A stretch of 34,262 nt of DNA from CAZJRB01 sp964547995 (GTDB taxonomy: Bacteria > Planctomycetota > Planctomycetia > Pirellulales > Thermoguttaceae), in assembly GCA_964547995.1 (NCBI GenBank), contig CAZJRB010000083.1:1-34262 (forward strand), in the 5' to 3' direction. A model generated the notes under the pieces. It saw nothing but the letters and a program-made list of their open reading frames with translations. It had not been told where the DNA came from and did not search any database. A program made the translations under genes and the position numbers. The number at the start of each line of letters is the position of its first letter. Position 1 is the first letter of the stretch. This document shows, one piece after another, positions 1 through 7,400 of the stretch.

Positions 1-698
1 CAGTAGGCGCCCATGCCGCCGGTGTTCGGGCCGGTGTCGCCGTCGTGGGCCGGCTTGTGGTCCTGGGCCGGCTGGAGCGTGACGATCGTCTGCCCGTCGG
101 TAATGGCCAGCACACTGGCTTCCTCGCCGTCGAGACGCTCTTCGATGACAATCCGGTTGCCGGCGTCACCGAAGGCCCTTTCGCGGCCGATCTTCTCCAC
201 AGCGGCAATCGCCTCCTCGCGGTTGCCGCAAACGATCACACCCTTGCCGGCCGCCAGCCCGTCGGCCTTGACCACGATCGGCATGTCTTCGCGATCCCGG
301 AGGTACTTCAGGGCCTCGTCCACCTTGGCGAAGGTCTGGTAGTCGGCGGATGGGACATCGGCACTTCGCAGCAAGTCCTTGCAGAAGACCTTGCTGGCTT
401 CGAGTTCTGCGGCGGCCTTGTTGGGTCCGAAGACCCTCAGCCCGGCTTGCTGGAAGGCATCGACGATCCCTTCAGCCAAGGGGGCTTCCGGCCCCACGAT
501 GGTGAGCCCGATCTCGTTTTGCCTGGCGAAGTCGATCAAGGCGGGAAAGTCGGTGGCCGCGATCGCCACGTTTTCCGCATCTTCTGCCGTTCCGGCGTTT
601 CCCGGGGCGACGAAGACCTTCTCCGCCTCGGGGCTTTGTGCGATTTTCCAAGCCAGGGCGTGTTCACGCCCCCCGCCGCCGACGATCAATACGTTCAT
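1..698 (-). CDS. purD: Phosphoribosylamine-glycine ligase (GAR synthetase), 5' part
   Basis: The minus strand codes for 232 residues from ATG at 698-696 and stays open to the window edge, so the C-terminal half lies outside. The protein opens with MNVLIVGGGGREHALAW, the N-terminal signature of PurD, followed by FVAPGNAGTA, IVGPEAPLAEGI, FGPNKAAAELEASK, and the ATP-grasp stretch VVKADGLAAGKGVIV. The visible end, near DGDTGPNTGGMGAY, is the conserved phosphate-binding loop of the family. The enzyme joins glycine to phosphoribosylamine in the cytosol, the second step of de novo purine synthesis. An AAAGGA ribosome site lies 8 bases before the ATG. The overlapping plus-strand reading frames here are shadows of this gene. 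The neighbours are divergent and unrelated in function. Confidence 0.97.
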   Translation of the reverse strand, partial: MNVLIVGGGGREHALAWKIAQSPEAEKVFVAPGNAGTAEDAENVAIAATDFPALIDFARQNEIGLTIVGPEAPLAEGIVDAFQQAGLRVFGPNKAAAELEASKVFCKDLLRSADVPSADYQTFAKVDEALKYLRDREDMPIVVKADGLAAGKGVIVCGNREEAIAAVEKIGRERAFGDAGNRIVIEERLDGEEASVLAITDGQTIVTLQPAQDHKPAHDGDTGPNTGGMGAY

Positions 699-746
699 AC
701 CGGAAATCCTTTGCCGTGGGTCGAGAAACGGAGCAACTTCGGGCTG

Positions 747-752
747 ATTCTA
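747..752 (-). promoter_or_regulatory. Possible -10 box for purD
   Basis: On the minus strand this reads TAGAAT, five of six bases of the sigma-70 -10 consensus, about 50 bases before the purD ATG. No good -35 box stands 16-18 bases upstream, so this is only a candidate. Confidence 0.3.
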
Positions 753-823
753 ATGGGAAGCGGTTTCAGACGGAAGGGGCCGGGGACTCGAAGTTGTAGG
801 GTAATGGCTGAGAAAAGAAGATC

Positions 824-845
824 GCCCCCGCACTGCGCGCGGGGG
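824..845 (-). repeat. GC palindrome, family A
   Basis: A hairpin with C-run and G-run arms around the core GCACTGCG, which is the reverse of the GCACGCAGTGC core found at 1864-1885 and 12396-12416 and in reverse at 2723-2746. The bases on its plus-strand left are A-rich (AAAAGAAGATCG), matching in reverse the T-rich tail beside the other copies. It sits between the divergent genes purD and the Rieske gene. Confidence 0.75.
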
Positions 846-879
846 GGTTGTGCCGAGGCACTCTAACGCCGGCACGTTC

Positions 880-908
880 TTGACATTATGGTGCCGAGCA
901 ACGATAAA
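880..908 (+). promoter_or_regulatory. Sigma-70-like promoter of the Rieske gene
   Basis: TTGACA (880-885) is followed after 17 bases by GATAAA (903-908). Transcription would begin near 915. That is inside the longest possible reading frame (ATG at 888) and upstream of the ATG at 978, so it supports 978 as the true start. Confidence 0.55.
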
Positions 909-977
909 AGAGGTAATTGGGAACTACCGCCATTCCCCCCAAACACGCCACCCCTGTCCTTGTTGCCGGAGCCCTTA

Positions 978-1580
978 ATGGATTCTCCCGACGCTTTGCC
1001 GAACAACACAACGCCGGAGGGGACGTCCGTGGGGAAGGATTCTCCGGCGGGGCCTAAACCGGCGGTTGATAAGCGGCGGCGCGGGGTGCTGGCCACACTG
1101 TTCGGCTCGGCTGCGGGGCTCGGGTTCCTGGCGCTGGGAGCGGCGGGCGGGCTCTGGGCGGCGGCAACTGCCCGGTGGATGATGCCCAACGTCATCGCCG
1201 AACCGTCGAAAAAGTTCAAGGCCGGCTTTCCCAGCGACTATCCCGACGGCCACGTCGAGACGAAGTACAAGGAGACCCACGGCGTATGGATCGTCAACGG
1301 CGAGTACCGCGGGCGGCGGGAGATCTTCGCGTTGTCGACCGTCTGCACCCATCTCGGTTGCATTACGCTGTGGCAGGATCGCCCGCCGAAGTTCAAGTGT
1401 CCCTGCCACGGGAGCGGCTTCTACAAGGACGGCATCAACTTCGAGGGTCCCGCCCCGCGGCCGCTCGAACGATTCGCCATCCGCATTGCCGCCGACGGGC
1501 AACTCGAAGTTGACCGCAGCAAGGTGTTTCAACAGGAACTCGGGCAGTGGGAGGATCCGGCGTGTTATGTGTTGGTGTAA
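978..1580 (+). CDS. Rieske 2Fe-2S protein of a cytochrome bc complex
   Basis: A 200-residue protein. Residues about 37-62 form one hydrophobic segment after a basic stretch (KRRRG), the usual membrane anchor. The extracytoplasmic domain holds both Rieske boxes: CTHLGC at residues 123-128 and CPCHGSG from 141. By comparison with bovine Rieske, C123, H125, C141 and H144 would bind the cluster and C128-C143 would form the disulfide. The protein takes one electron from quinol at the Qo site and passes it to a c-type haem. The frame is open from ATG at 888, but I chose 978 because CGGAG lies 6 bases before it and a promoter overlaps the longer start. It is the first gene of the respiratory cluster; cytochrome b follows after a repeat-filled gap. 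Confidence 0.95.
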   Translation: MDSPDALPNNTTPEGTSVGKDSPAGPKPAVDKRRRGVLATLFGSAAGLGFLALGAAGGLWAAATARWMMPNVIAEPSKKFKAGFPSDYPDGHVETKYKETHGVWIVNGEYRGRREIFALSTVCTHLGCITLWQDRPPKFKCPCHGSGFYKDGINFEGPAPRPLERFAIRIAADGQLEVDRSKVFQQELGQWEDPACYVLV

Positions 1581-1582
1581 AC

Positions 1583-1610
1583 AAAGCTGAAAGCTGAAAG
1601 CTGAAAGCTG
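1583..1610 (+). repeat. Heptamer tandem array, four exact AAAGCTG units
   Basis: Four perfect 7-base units begin 3 bases after the Rieske stop codon. This is one of several 7-base arrays in the window, with unrelated unit sequences but the same period. Confidence 0.9.
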
Positions 1611-1617
1611 AGAGGAA

Positions 1618-1801
1618 TTGCAAATTCAGTAGTTCCAAAAACGAGGCTCCGTTTTTCCCGGGGTTTCAGGCGGTCGGTGACACCTTTGCGTGAACGACGG
1701 TCTTCCTCGGGAAAGACGCCGCCAGCAATGATGGCAGTGACAGCAATGGACCGAGGCAAATTAGCATTGAAACAGGGTTTTTGGAACTACTGAAATTGCA
1801 A
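1618..1801. repeat. 184-bp inverted-repeat element, MITE-like
   Basis: The 25-base arms at 1618-1642 and 1777-1801 are reverse complements with one mismatch; the arms read TTGCAAATTCAGTAGTTCC outward-in on the left. The 134-base interior has no convincing reading frame. A clean target-site duplication was not seen. It could be a small non-autonomous transposable element or a long hairpin in the Rieske-cytochrome b leader. Confidence 0.65.
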
Positions 1802-1822
1802 ATTGGAGATTGTAAATTGACT
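1795..1822 (+). repeat. Degenerate heptamer array, ATTGNNN units
   Basis: Four successive 7-base units share ATTG with variable last three bases (CAA, GAG, TAA, ACT). The first overlaps the right arm of the inverted-repeat element. Confidence 0.6.
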
Positions 1823-1863
1823 GCGGATGAACACAGAGAATTCGAGAGCTGAAGCGTTGTGAA

Positions 1864-1891
1864 CCCCCCGCACGCAGTGCGGGGGCTTTTT
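1864..1891 (+). repeat. GC palindrome, family A, with T-rich tail
   Basis: The arms CCCCCGCAC and GTGCGGGGG surround the loop GCA, followed by CTTTTT. The shape is that of a rho-independent terminator and would act on the plus strand between the Rieske gene and cytochrome b. The same 21-base palindrome with CTTTT recurs at 12396-12422, where it points against the genes, so it is better read as a dispersed repeat that may also terminate or attenuate. Confidence 0.75.
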
Positions 1892-1893
1892 GT

Positions 1894-1921
1894 CCTCCAA
1901 CCCCCAACCCCTAATCCCTCT
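1894..1921 (+). repeat. C-rich heptamer array before cytochrome b
   Basis: Degenerate 7-base units such as CCCCCAA and CCCCTAA run almost to the cytochrome b ATG at 1928. They occupy the place where a Shine-Dalgarno sequence would be; none is present. The minus strand carries matching G-runs. Confidence 0.7.
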
Positions 1922-1927
1922 CTTCCC

Positions 1928-2701
1928 ATGTCCCTTTTCGACCGCATCCGCCGTTCGCAGCTCTGGAAGAGTATCTTCCGGCATCCGCCCCCGACGGATC
2001 GCAAGAACCGGATGATGGTCGTGCTGACGAACCTGGTCCTGCACCTGCACCCGGTCTCGATCAAGGAGCACGCGCTGCGGTTGCGTTTCACCTGGTGCAT
2101 GGGGGGCATTACGTTCTTTCTGTTTCTGGTCGAGACGATCACCGGCGTGCTGTTGATGTTCTACTACCGGCCGACGATCGAGTGGGCGTACACCGACATG
2201 CTGGCACTGCGCGACGTGGTTTCGCTGGGCGTGCTCCGCGAAATCCACCGCTGGGGCGCCCATGCCATGGTCATCACGGTGATGCTGCACATGTACCGGG
2301 TCTTCATGACCGGCAGCTACAAGTCGCCGCGGGAGTTCAATTGGGTCGTCGGGTCGGTGCTCCTGCTGCTGACGCTGTTGCTCTCGTTTACGGGATACCT
2401 TTTGCCGTGGGACCAGTTGGCGATGTGGGCGGTCACCGTCGGGTCAAACATGGCCGGGGCGGTGCCGCTTCTCGGGGCTGAAGGGCCGGGGCAGCAAATG
2501 CTCACCATCGGCGGGATCGACATGATTACCAGCGGTTCCGATACGCGGTTCGCGCTGCTTGGTGCGCCGCGCATCGGCGAAGAGACCTTGAACCGGTTTT
2601 ACGTATTCCATTGCGTGGCGATCCCGCTGCTCGCCGCGTTCTTGATGGCCGTACATTTCTGGCGCATCCGCAAGGACGGCGGGATCAGCGGGCCGTTGTG
2701 A
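1928..2701 (+). CDS. petB: Cytochrome b, b6-type N-terminal four-helix subunit
   Basis: A 257-residue membrane protein that binds the two b haems and moves electrons from quinol across the membrane. Four haem-ligand histidines are visible: H107 and H121 (HRWGAH, MLHMYRVF), and H228 and H243 (FYVFHCVA, AVHFWRIRKDG). The second pair is 15 residues apart, as in cytochrome b6 rather than mitochondrial cytochrome b. It ends in ISGPL, like plant cytochrome b6. C57, in FTWCMGGIT, aligns with the b6 cysteine (spinach Cys35) that holds haem ci (cn) covalently. The open frame extends back to a GTG at 1859, but that part runs through repeats, so I chose ATG 1928. The TGA stop is the start of a heptamer array. 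The C-terminal subunit follows as a separate gene. Confidence 0.95.
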   Translation: MSLFDRIRRSQLWKSIFRHPPPTDRKNRMMVVLTNLVLHLHPVSIKEHALRLRFTWCMGGITFFLFLVETITGVLLMFYYRPTIEWAYTDMLALRDVVSLGVLREIHRWGAHAMVITVMLHMYRVFMTGSYKSPREFNWVVGSVLLLLTLLLSFTGYLLPWDQLAMWAVTVGSNMAGAVPLLGAEGPGQQMLTIGGIDMITSGSDTRFALLGAPRIGEETLNRFYVFHCVAIPLLAAFLMAVHFWRIRKDGGISGPL

Positions 2702-2718
2702 GTAGTGGATAGTGGATA
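2698..2718 (+). repeat. Heptamer array at the cytochrome b stop codon
   Basis: One GTGAGTA and two GTGGATA units. The TGA in the first unit is the cytochrome b stop. TAG follows in the later units in other frames. Confidence 0.85.
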
Positions 2719-2722
2719 GAAA

Positions 2723-2746
2723 CGCCCCTGCACTGCGTGCAGGGGG
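2723..2746 (-). repeat. GC palindrome, family A
   Basis: CCCCTGCAC and its complement surround a short centre, with core GCACTGCGTGC, the reverse of the core at 1864-1885. It is separated from the heptamer array by only four bases, the same pairing of palindrome and heptamers seen at 12396-12453. Confidence 0.75.
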
Positions 2747-2811
2747 TGTTGGGGAGCCGGAAAACTCCCGCAAAGGGTATCGAGTAGTGCGTTTGTTGCT
2801 CTGAAATAGAC

Positions 2812-4245
2812 ATGTATACGGACCCACGCGAATTCGTTGAGACGATTGCCGGACCGCTCGGATGGTTCTACGTGGTGGTGTGCGTACTGAACGTGGGTGC
2901 GGCGATTTGTGCTTGGCGGCGGAAAAGTAGCAGGCACACTCCGTGTGCCGTCCGCGGCGACTCGGAAAAGCACTCGACTTCTTCAACGGACGATGCCTCG
3001 GACCGCACTCCGGTGAATGGCACTTCAGCGGACGGCACACGAAGTGTGCCTGCTACCATCGGCTGGCTGATCGTTGCTGCCGTGTTCGGCGTGTTGGCTA
3101 CGCTGTCGTTTGCCGGGCGTCCGCCGGTCATGCCCGACCGGCTCAAACTGGCAATCGACGGTCTGTTCAGCCCGGTTTCGTTCACGCTCGGGTCGTTTGG
3201 CCTGCTGACGGTTTTGTACCTTGGGCGGACATTCTTCGTCAAGCCGGTCGTGGCGTGGGCGGCCTTCAACGCCTTGCTGTTGTTCATGGGCCTGTCGATG
3301 ACCGACCCGGTATTCGCGTCGATCGTCACCAAGCCGGACAACGTGCCGATCGTGGCCATGGTCTACCTGTTGGGCTTCTTCACCTGGCTGGGCGTCTGGC
3401 AGGCAGTTTGCAATGATCAGCGGAACCAGGCGGGCAAACCGCCCGCAGAAAAGGACTTCCAAGAAAAGGTGCTGACCTGGCCCGACCTGGTCTATCCCGA
3501 GCTGATCTGCATGATCCTCGTGACGGTGCTGCTGGTCGTCTGGTCGCTGGTGCTCCGGGCCCCATTGGAGGGGCCGGCCAACCCGGCCGTCACCCCCAAC
3601 CCGTCGAAAGCCCCGTGGTATTTCCTCGGTTTGCAGGAGCTGCTGGTCTTCTCCGACCCGTGGCTGGTCGGCGTCGTGGTGCCGTGCCTGATCGTCTTCG
3701 GGCTGGCGGCGATCCCCTATCTCGACCGCAACCCGGAGGGAAGCGGCTACTACACAATCGATAAGCGGAAGTTCGCGTTCTGCACGTTCCAGTTCGGGTT
3801 CCTGGCACTCTGGGTGTTGCTGATCCTGATCGGTACGTTCTTCCGCGGTCCGAATTGGAACTTCTTCGGGTTGTACGAGGTCCGCGATCCGCACAAGGTC
3901 GCGGCATTGTGCAACGTGAAGCTGTCGGAGTATTTCTGGGTGATTCTGCTGGGCCGCGGCCTGCCGCAGGCGCCGGCCGGCGCCGGGGCGATCGCGCGTT
4001 TGGGATACGTCCTTTGGCGCGAGATTGCCGGCATAGTCTTTCTCGCAGTCTACTTCATCGCGGCGCCGCCGCTTCTGGGCCGGACGATCCTCAAGAGATT
4101 CCGCCGGGACATGGGCTTCTGGCGGTATACGTTGATGACGGTGCTGCTGTTGTTGATGCTGACGATCCCGCTGAAGATGATTCTGCGCTGGACGTTGAAT
4201 TTGAATTACATTGTGAGTATTCCGGAGTATTTATTGAACTTTTGA
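2812..4245 (+). CDS. Cytochrome b C-terminal subunit of the bc complex
   Basis: A 477-residue membrane protein with about ten hydrophobic segments. The middle (residues about 225-360) matches the C-terminal domain of cytochrome b or subunit IV. The stretch NPSKAPWYFLGLQELLVF corresponds to the Qo-site PEWY motif, here APWY, and is of the kind seen in menaquinol-oxidising complexes. It closes the quinol oxidation site formed with the preceding cytochrome b. It is larger than plain subunit IV, with extra segments at both ends. Residues about 39-82 come from a palindromic repeat pair (2927-3056) translated in frame between the first and second membrane segments, giving odd sequence such as RHTPCAVR and DGTRSVPAT. 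No CXXCH is present. ATG 2812 lies 110 bases after the cytochrome b stop, and no strong ribosome site is visible. Confidence 0.88.
   Translation: MYTDPREFVETIAGPLGWFYVVVCVLNVGAAICAWRRKSSRHTPCAVRGDSEKHSTSSTDDASDRTPVNGTSADGTRSVPATIGWLIVAAVFGVLATLSFAGRPPVMPDRLKLAIDGLFSPVSFTLGSFGLLTVLYLGRTFFVKPVVAWAAFNALLLFMGLSMTDPVFASIVTKPDNVPIVAMVYLLGFFTWLGVWQAVCNDQRNQAGKPPAEKDFQEKVLTWPDLVYPELICMILVTVLLVVWSLVLRAPLEGPANPAVTPNPSKAPWYFLGLQELLVFSDPWLVGVVVPCLIVFGLAAIPYLDRNPEGSGYYTIDKRKFAFCTFQFGFLALWVLLILIGTFFRGPNWNFFGLYEVRDPHKVAALCNVKLSEYFWVILLGRGLPQAPAGAGAIARLGYVLWREIAGIVFLAVYFIAAPPLLGRTILKRFRRDMGFWRYTLMTVLLLLMLTIPLKMILRWTLNLNYIVSIPEYLLNF
2927..3056. repeat. Palindromic pair, family C, inside a coding sequence
   Basis: The 29-base arms at 2927-2955 and 3028-3056 are inverted copies with one mismatch; the left arm begins GTAGCAGGCACACTCCGTG. 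Each arm is itself an imperfect palindrome. The 72-base spacer and both arms are read in frame within the cytochrome b C-terminal subunit. Related units lie at 11355-11429 and, as a shortened relic, at 12073-12092. Confidence 0.9.
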
Positions 4246-4287
4246 TTGGATGTGGATGACGAATTTGATGCTAGTTGTTGAAATCAC

Positions 4288-4374
4288 GTTTAGCGGCCGA
4301 CGGTCCGACGGTACGTCGGCCGGGGCGCGAGTTTCTGGTCGCGATTCTCGCCGTCGTACCGACGGCGGCTAAAC
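4288..4374. repeat. Palindromic pair, family E
   Basis: GTTTAGCGGCCG (4288-4299) is answered in reverse by a GGCGGCTAAAC end at 4374. Inside, GGCCGACG and CGTCGGCC form a hairpin at 4295-4321, and a second one lies near 4347-4366. It fills most of the gap before the octahaem cytochrome. Confidence 0.7.
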
Positions 4375-4383
4375 GCATACCGG

Positions 4384-4418
4384 TCCCCAGCCCCTAGCCC
4401 CTAGCCCTCAGCCCCCAG
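4384..4418 (+). repeat. C-rich heptamer array before the octahaem cytochrome
   Basis: Five 7-base units of the CCCCTAG type end 6 bases before the ATG at 4425. No Shine-Dalgarno sequence can be seen. The complementary strand holds five G-runs with 3-4 base loops, which fits a G-quadruplex pattern. Confidence 0.85.
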
Positions 4419-4424
4419 TTCCCG

Positions 4425-7400
4425 ATGCGAGCCGCTGACAAGACTCACCGCAAGATCAAACCCCTGCATCTCTGGATGCTCGCGTCTTCACTTGCGCTGG
4501 TGGCGGTGACGGTCTGGATGGTGGCGGCCGATCACTGCCGGCCGTGGAAACGGTATCAGCGGACGTACCGCGACCGGATCGAGCCGTGGATGACCGAAGC
4601 GCAGATCGAGCAGGAGCGGTCGCGGGAGTTTCTCGCCAAGGAAGAGGAGTTGCTGGCCGCCTTGACGAAAGCCCGCACGGCGGTTCCGCGGCGGGAGCTG
4701 ATCGACAGTTTCCGCGACGAACTGGCCGCCGACGCCTGCGCACGCGGGGTCGATCCGGCCGATTTCGCCGATATCGAAGCGGCGCTGGCAGTGCTCGAAG
4801 CCGGGCCGGGCAACGCCGCCCGCGATGCTCTGATCGGCGAGTTGCTCGAACGGATCGCCGCCGCCTCGCTTCGCCGGGAAAATGCCGAACGCCGGCTGCG
4901 GTTCCGCCGGGCCGAGTTCGACGAAGCGAGAACCGCCTATGAAGCCGTCGTCGGCCAAGGCGCATCAAGAGCGAAGCTCGAAGAACTGCAAAACGACGTC
5001 GATTCCGCCCGAATGAACGTCGACGAACTGAGCGACGAGCGGGACCGCGCGGCCGGCCATCACCGCCGGCTGAGCGAAATCCTCGGCCGGATCACCGCCG
5101 AGGAAGACGCGGCCCAAGAGGTCCTGGCCGACCATCGTCGCGCGATCGACCAGTTCAGTCGCGCCCTGGAGACTCAGCAGCCGAACGCCGGCAAACGTAT
5201 CCTGCGGGCGCCGATCGTCGACTCATTGGGGCGGCCGCTTGCAATCGATCAGATCTGGCTGCCGGAGCTGACGATCGACTACAACTTCCGCGAGGTTGCC
5301 CGGTTCGACCGCTGTGTGACGTGCCACCAGGGCATTGCGAAGTCGGTCCCCGGCAGCCCCGGCAAACCGGCGCTTCAGGCGGAACGGGAGTTGACCGTCG
5401 AGCTGGCCACCCCTTCCGAACAGCCGAAGCAAGAGGGGCCGGATCAACTCGCCCGCGAGCCGCTGAAGATCGAGCCGGCGTACGGCTTCGCCCTGGCCGA
5501 ACACGGCATGCTCGATCCGGCGGCCCCGACGGTCGTTCGCGTGTTGAGAAGGACGCCCGCCGCCGTGGCCGGGTTGACGGCCGGCGACGTCATTGTGAAG
5601 ATTAACGGCAACGAGATCAACAGCCGGGCGGACGTCTACACGTATCTCTTGCACGATGTCGAGTGGGGCAAACCGCTTAGGCTGGAAATCCGTCGCGGCG
5701 TGCCGCAGCCGTATTGCTCGCACCCGCGGCTCGATTTGTACGTCGGTTCGTTGAGCCCGCACCCGATGGCCGAGTTCGGCTGCACGATCTGCCACGACGG
5801 GCAAGGCAGCGCGACCGACTTCAAGTTCGCCTCGCACACGCCGAACGATCGGGCCCGGCGGCGGCGATGGCGGCGGCAGCACCGCTGGTTCCGCAACGAG
5901 CACTGGGGGCTCCCCATGTTGCCGGAGCGTTTCGCCGAGAGCCGATGCTTGAAGTGTCATCACGAGGTGACCGATCTGGGCTCCAGCGAGCGGTTCCCCG
6001 AGCCGCCGGCGCCGAAGCTGCTGGCCGGGTACAACCTGGTTCGCCAGTACGGCTGCTTCGGGTGCCACGAGATAAACGGCGTAAGCGAGGCCGGCCGGTC
6101 GATCGGGCCGGACATGCGACTGGAACCAAACTACGCGGCGGCCGCCCAAGGGCTCCTGGCAACCGACGAACTCGACGAGCAGCAACAGGTCCTCGCCCGG
6201 CAGGTGATGAACCATCCGGGAGATGCCGCACTGCGCAAAGAATTGGTCCGATCGATTCTGCTCGTAGGACGGATTGCCAATCCGTCCTACATAGAGCTGC
6301 TGGGGTTCGATCTGCCGCACCCCGGCACGATGCGGAAGGTGGGGCCGTCGTTGCGGCACGTCGCGGATCGGCTCGGCGCGAAGTTCGTTGTCGATTGGAT
6401 TGCTGAGCCGGCCAAGTACCGCCCGGCCACGCGGATGCCCAAGCTCTACAGTATGCACAAATATCTCGACGGTAGGGCTCTGGAGCAAGCAAAGCGGTTC
6501 GAGGCGGTCGAACGGCGTGCGGTCGCCGAATATCTGTTGGCGGCCAGTCGGCCGATCGAGCCCCCGCCGGCGCCCGAGGGCGTGACCGAAACGCCGTCGG
6601 CCGAGCGAGGCAATATCCTGTTCCAAATCCACGGTTGCCTTGCGTGCCACAAGCACGCCGAGTTCCCCAAAGGCGAAGGCACGCAGGGCCCCGATCTGTC
6701 GAACCTCGGTGCGAAGTACGCGAGCGAATCCGGCCGGCAGTGGTTGGTCGGCTGGCTCCGCGAGCCCCATCACTACTCGCCCCGGGCGCTGATGCCCAAC
6801 GTATTGTTGGACCCGGCCGTTTCGGCGGAAGGCGGCAAACTGAGCGATCCGGCGGCCGATATGGCGGCCTACTTGCTCGCGTCGGCTGGGGGTCCGAAGC
6901 CGGCGGAACCGGCGCCGGTTGTCGAAAACGACCTGGATGAACTCGCCCTGACGCACCTGGCGAAGGAGTTTCCCGAGAATCTCGCTGAGAAGTATCTGGC
7001 CGATGGTATTCCCGAGTCGATGGCCAGCCGGGTACAAGGTGATGCTGCGATCCTGCTGGGGCCGATGACCCGAGAGAAGAAGCTTTGCTACGTCGGCCGG
7101 CGCACGATCGCCCGGCGCGGTTGTTTCGGCTGTCACGACATTCCGGGCTTTGAGAATGCACAACTGATCGGGCCGGCCTTGTCCGATTGGGGGCGGAAAC
7201 GGGAGTCGTTGCTGGCGTTCGAGCAGATCAACCGGTACGTTGCTGAGACTTCGGACGAGACCGAAGATGCTGACAGCGGTTTCTTCCGGGAAGCTCTGCT
7301 GGGCCATCGCCGCGAGGGGTTCCTTTGGCAAAAGCTGCACGAACCGCGGAGCTTCGACTACAAGAAGGCACAGAACAAGCCGTATAACGAATCGCTCACG

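Noticed and set aside
45..866. Plus-strand open frames at the left edge
   Set aside because: The minus strand here encodes an unmistakable PurD; the plus frames show no family features.
1865..1891. Rho-independent terminator between Rieske and cytochrome b
   Set aside because: The shape fits, but the same palindrome is dispersed in both orientations, including where it cannot terminate neighbours, so it is listed as a repeat.
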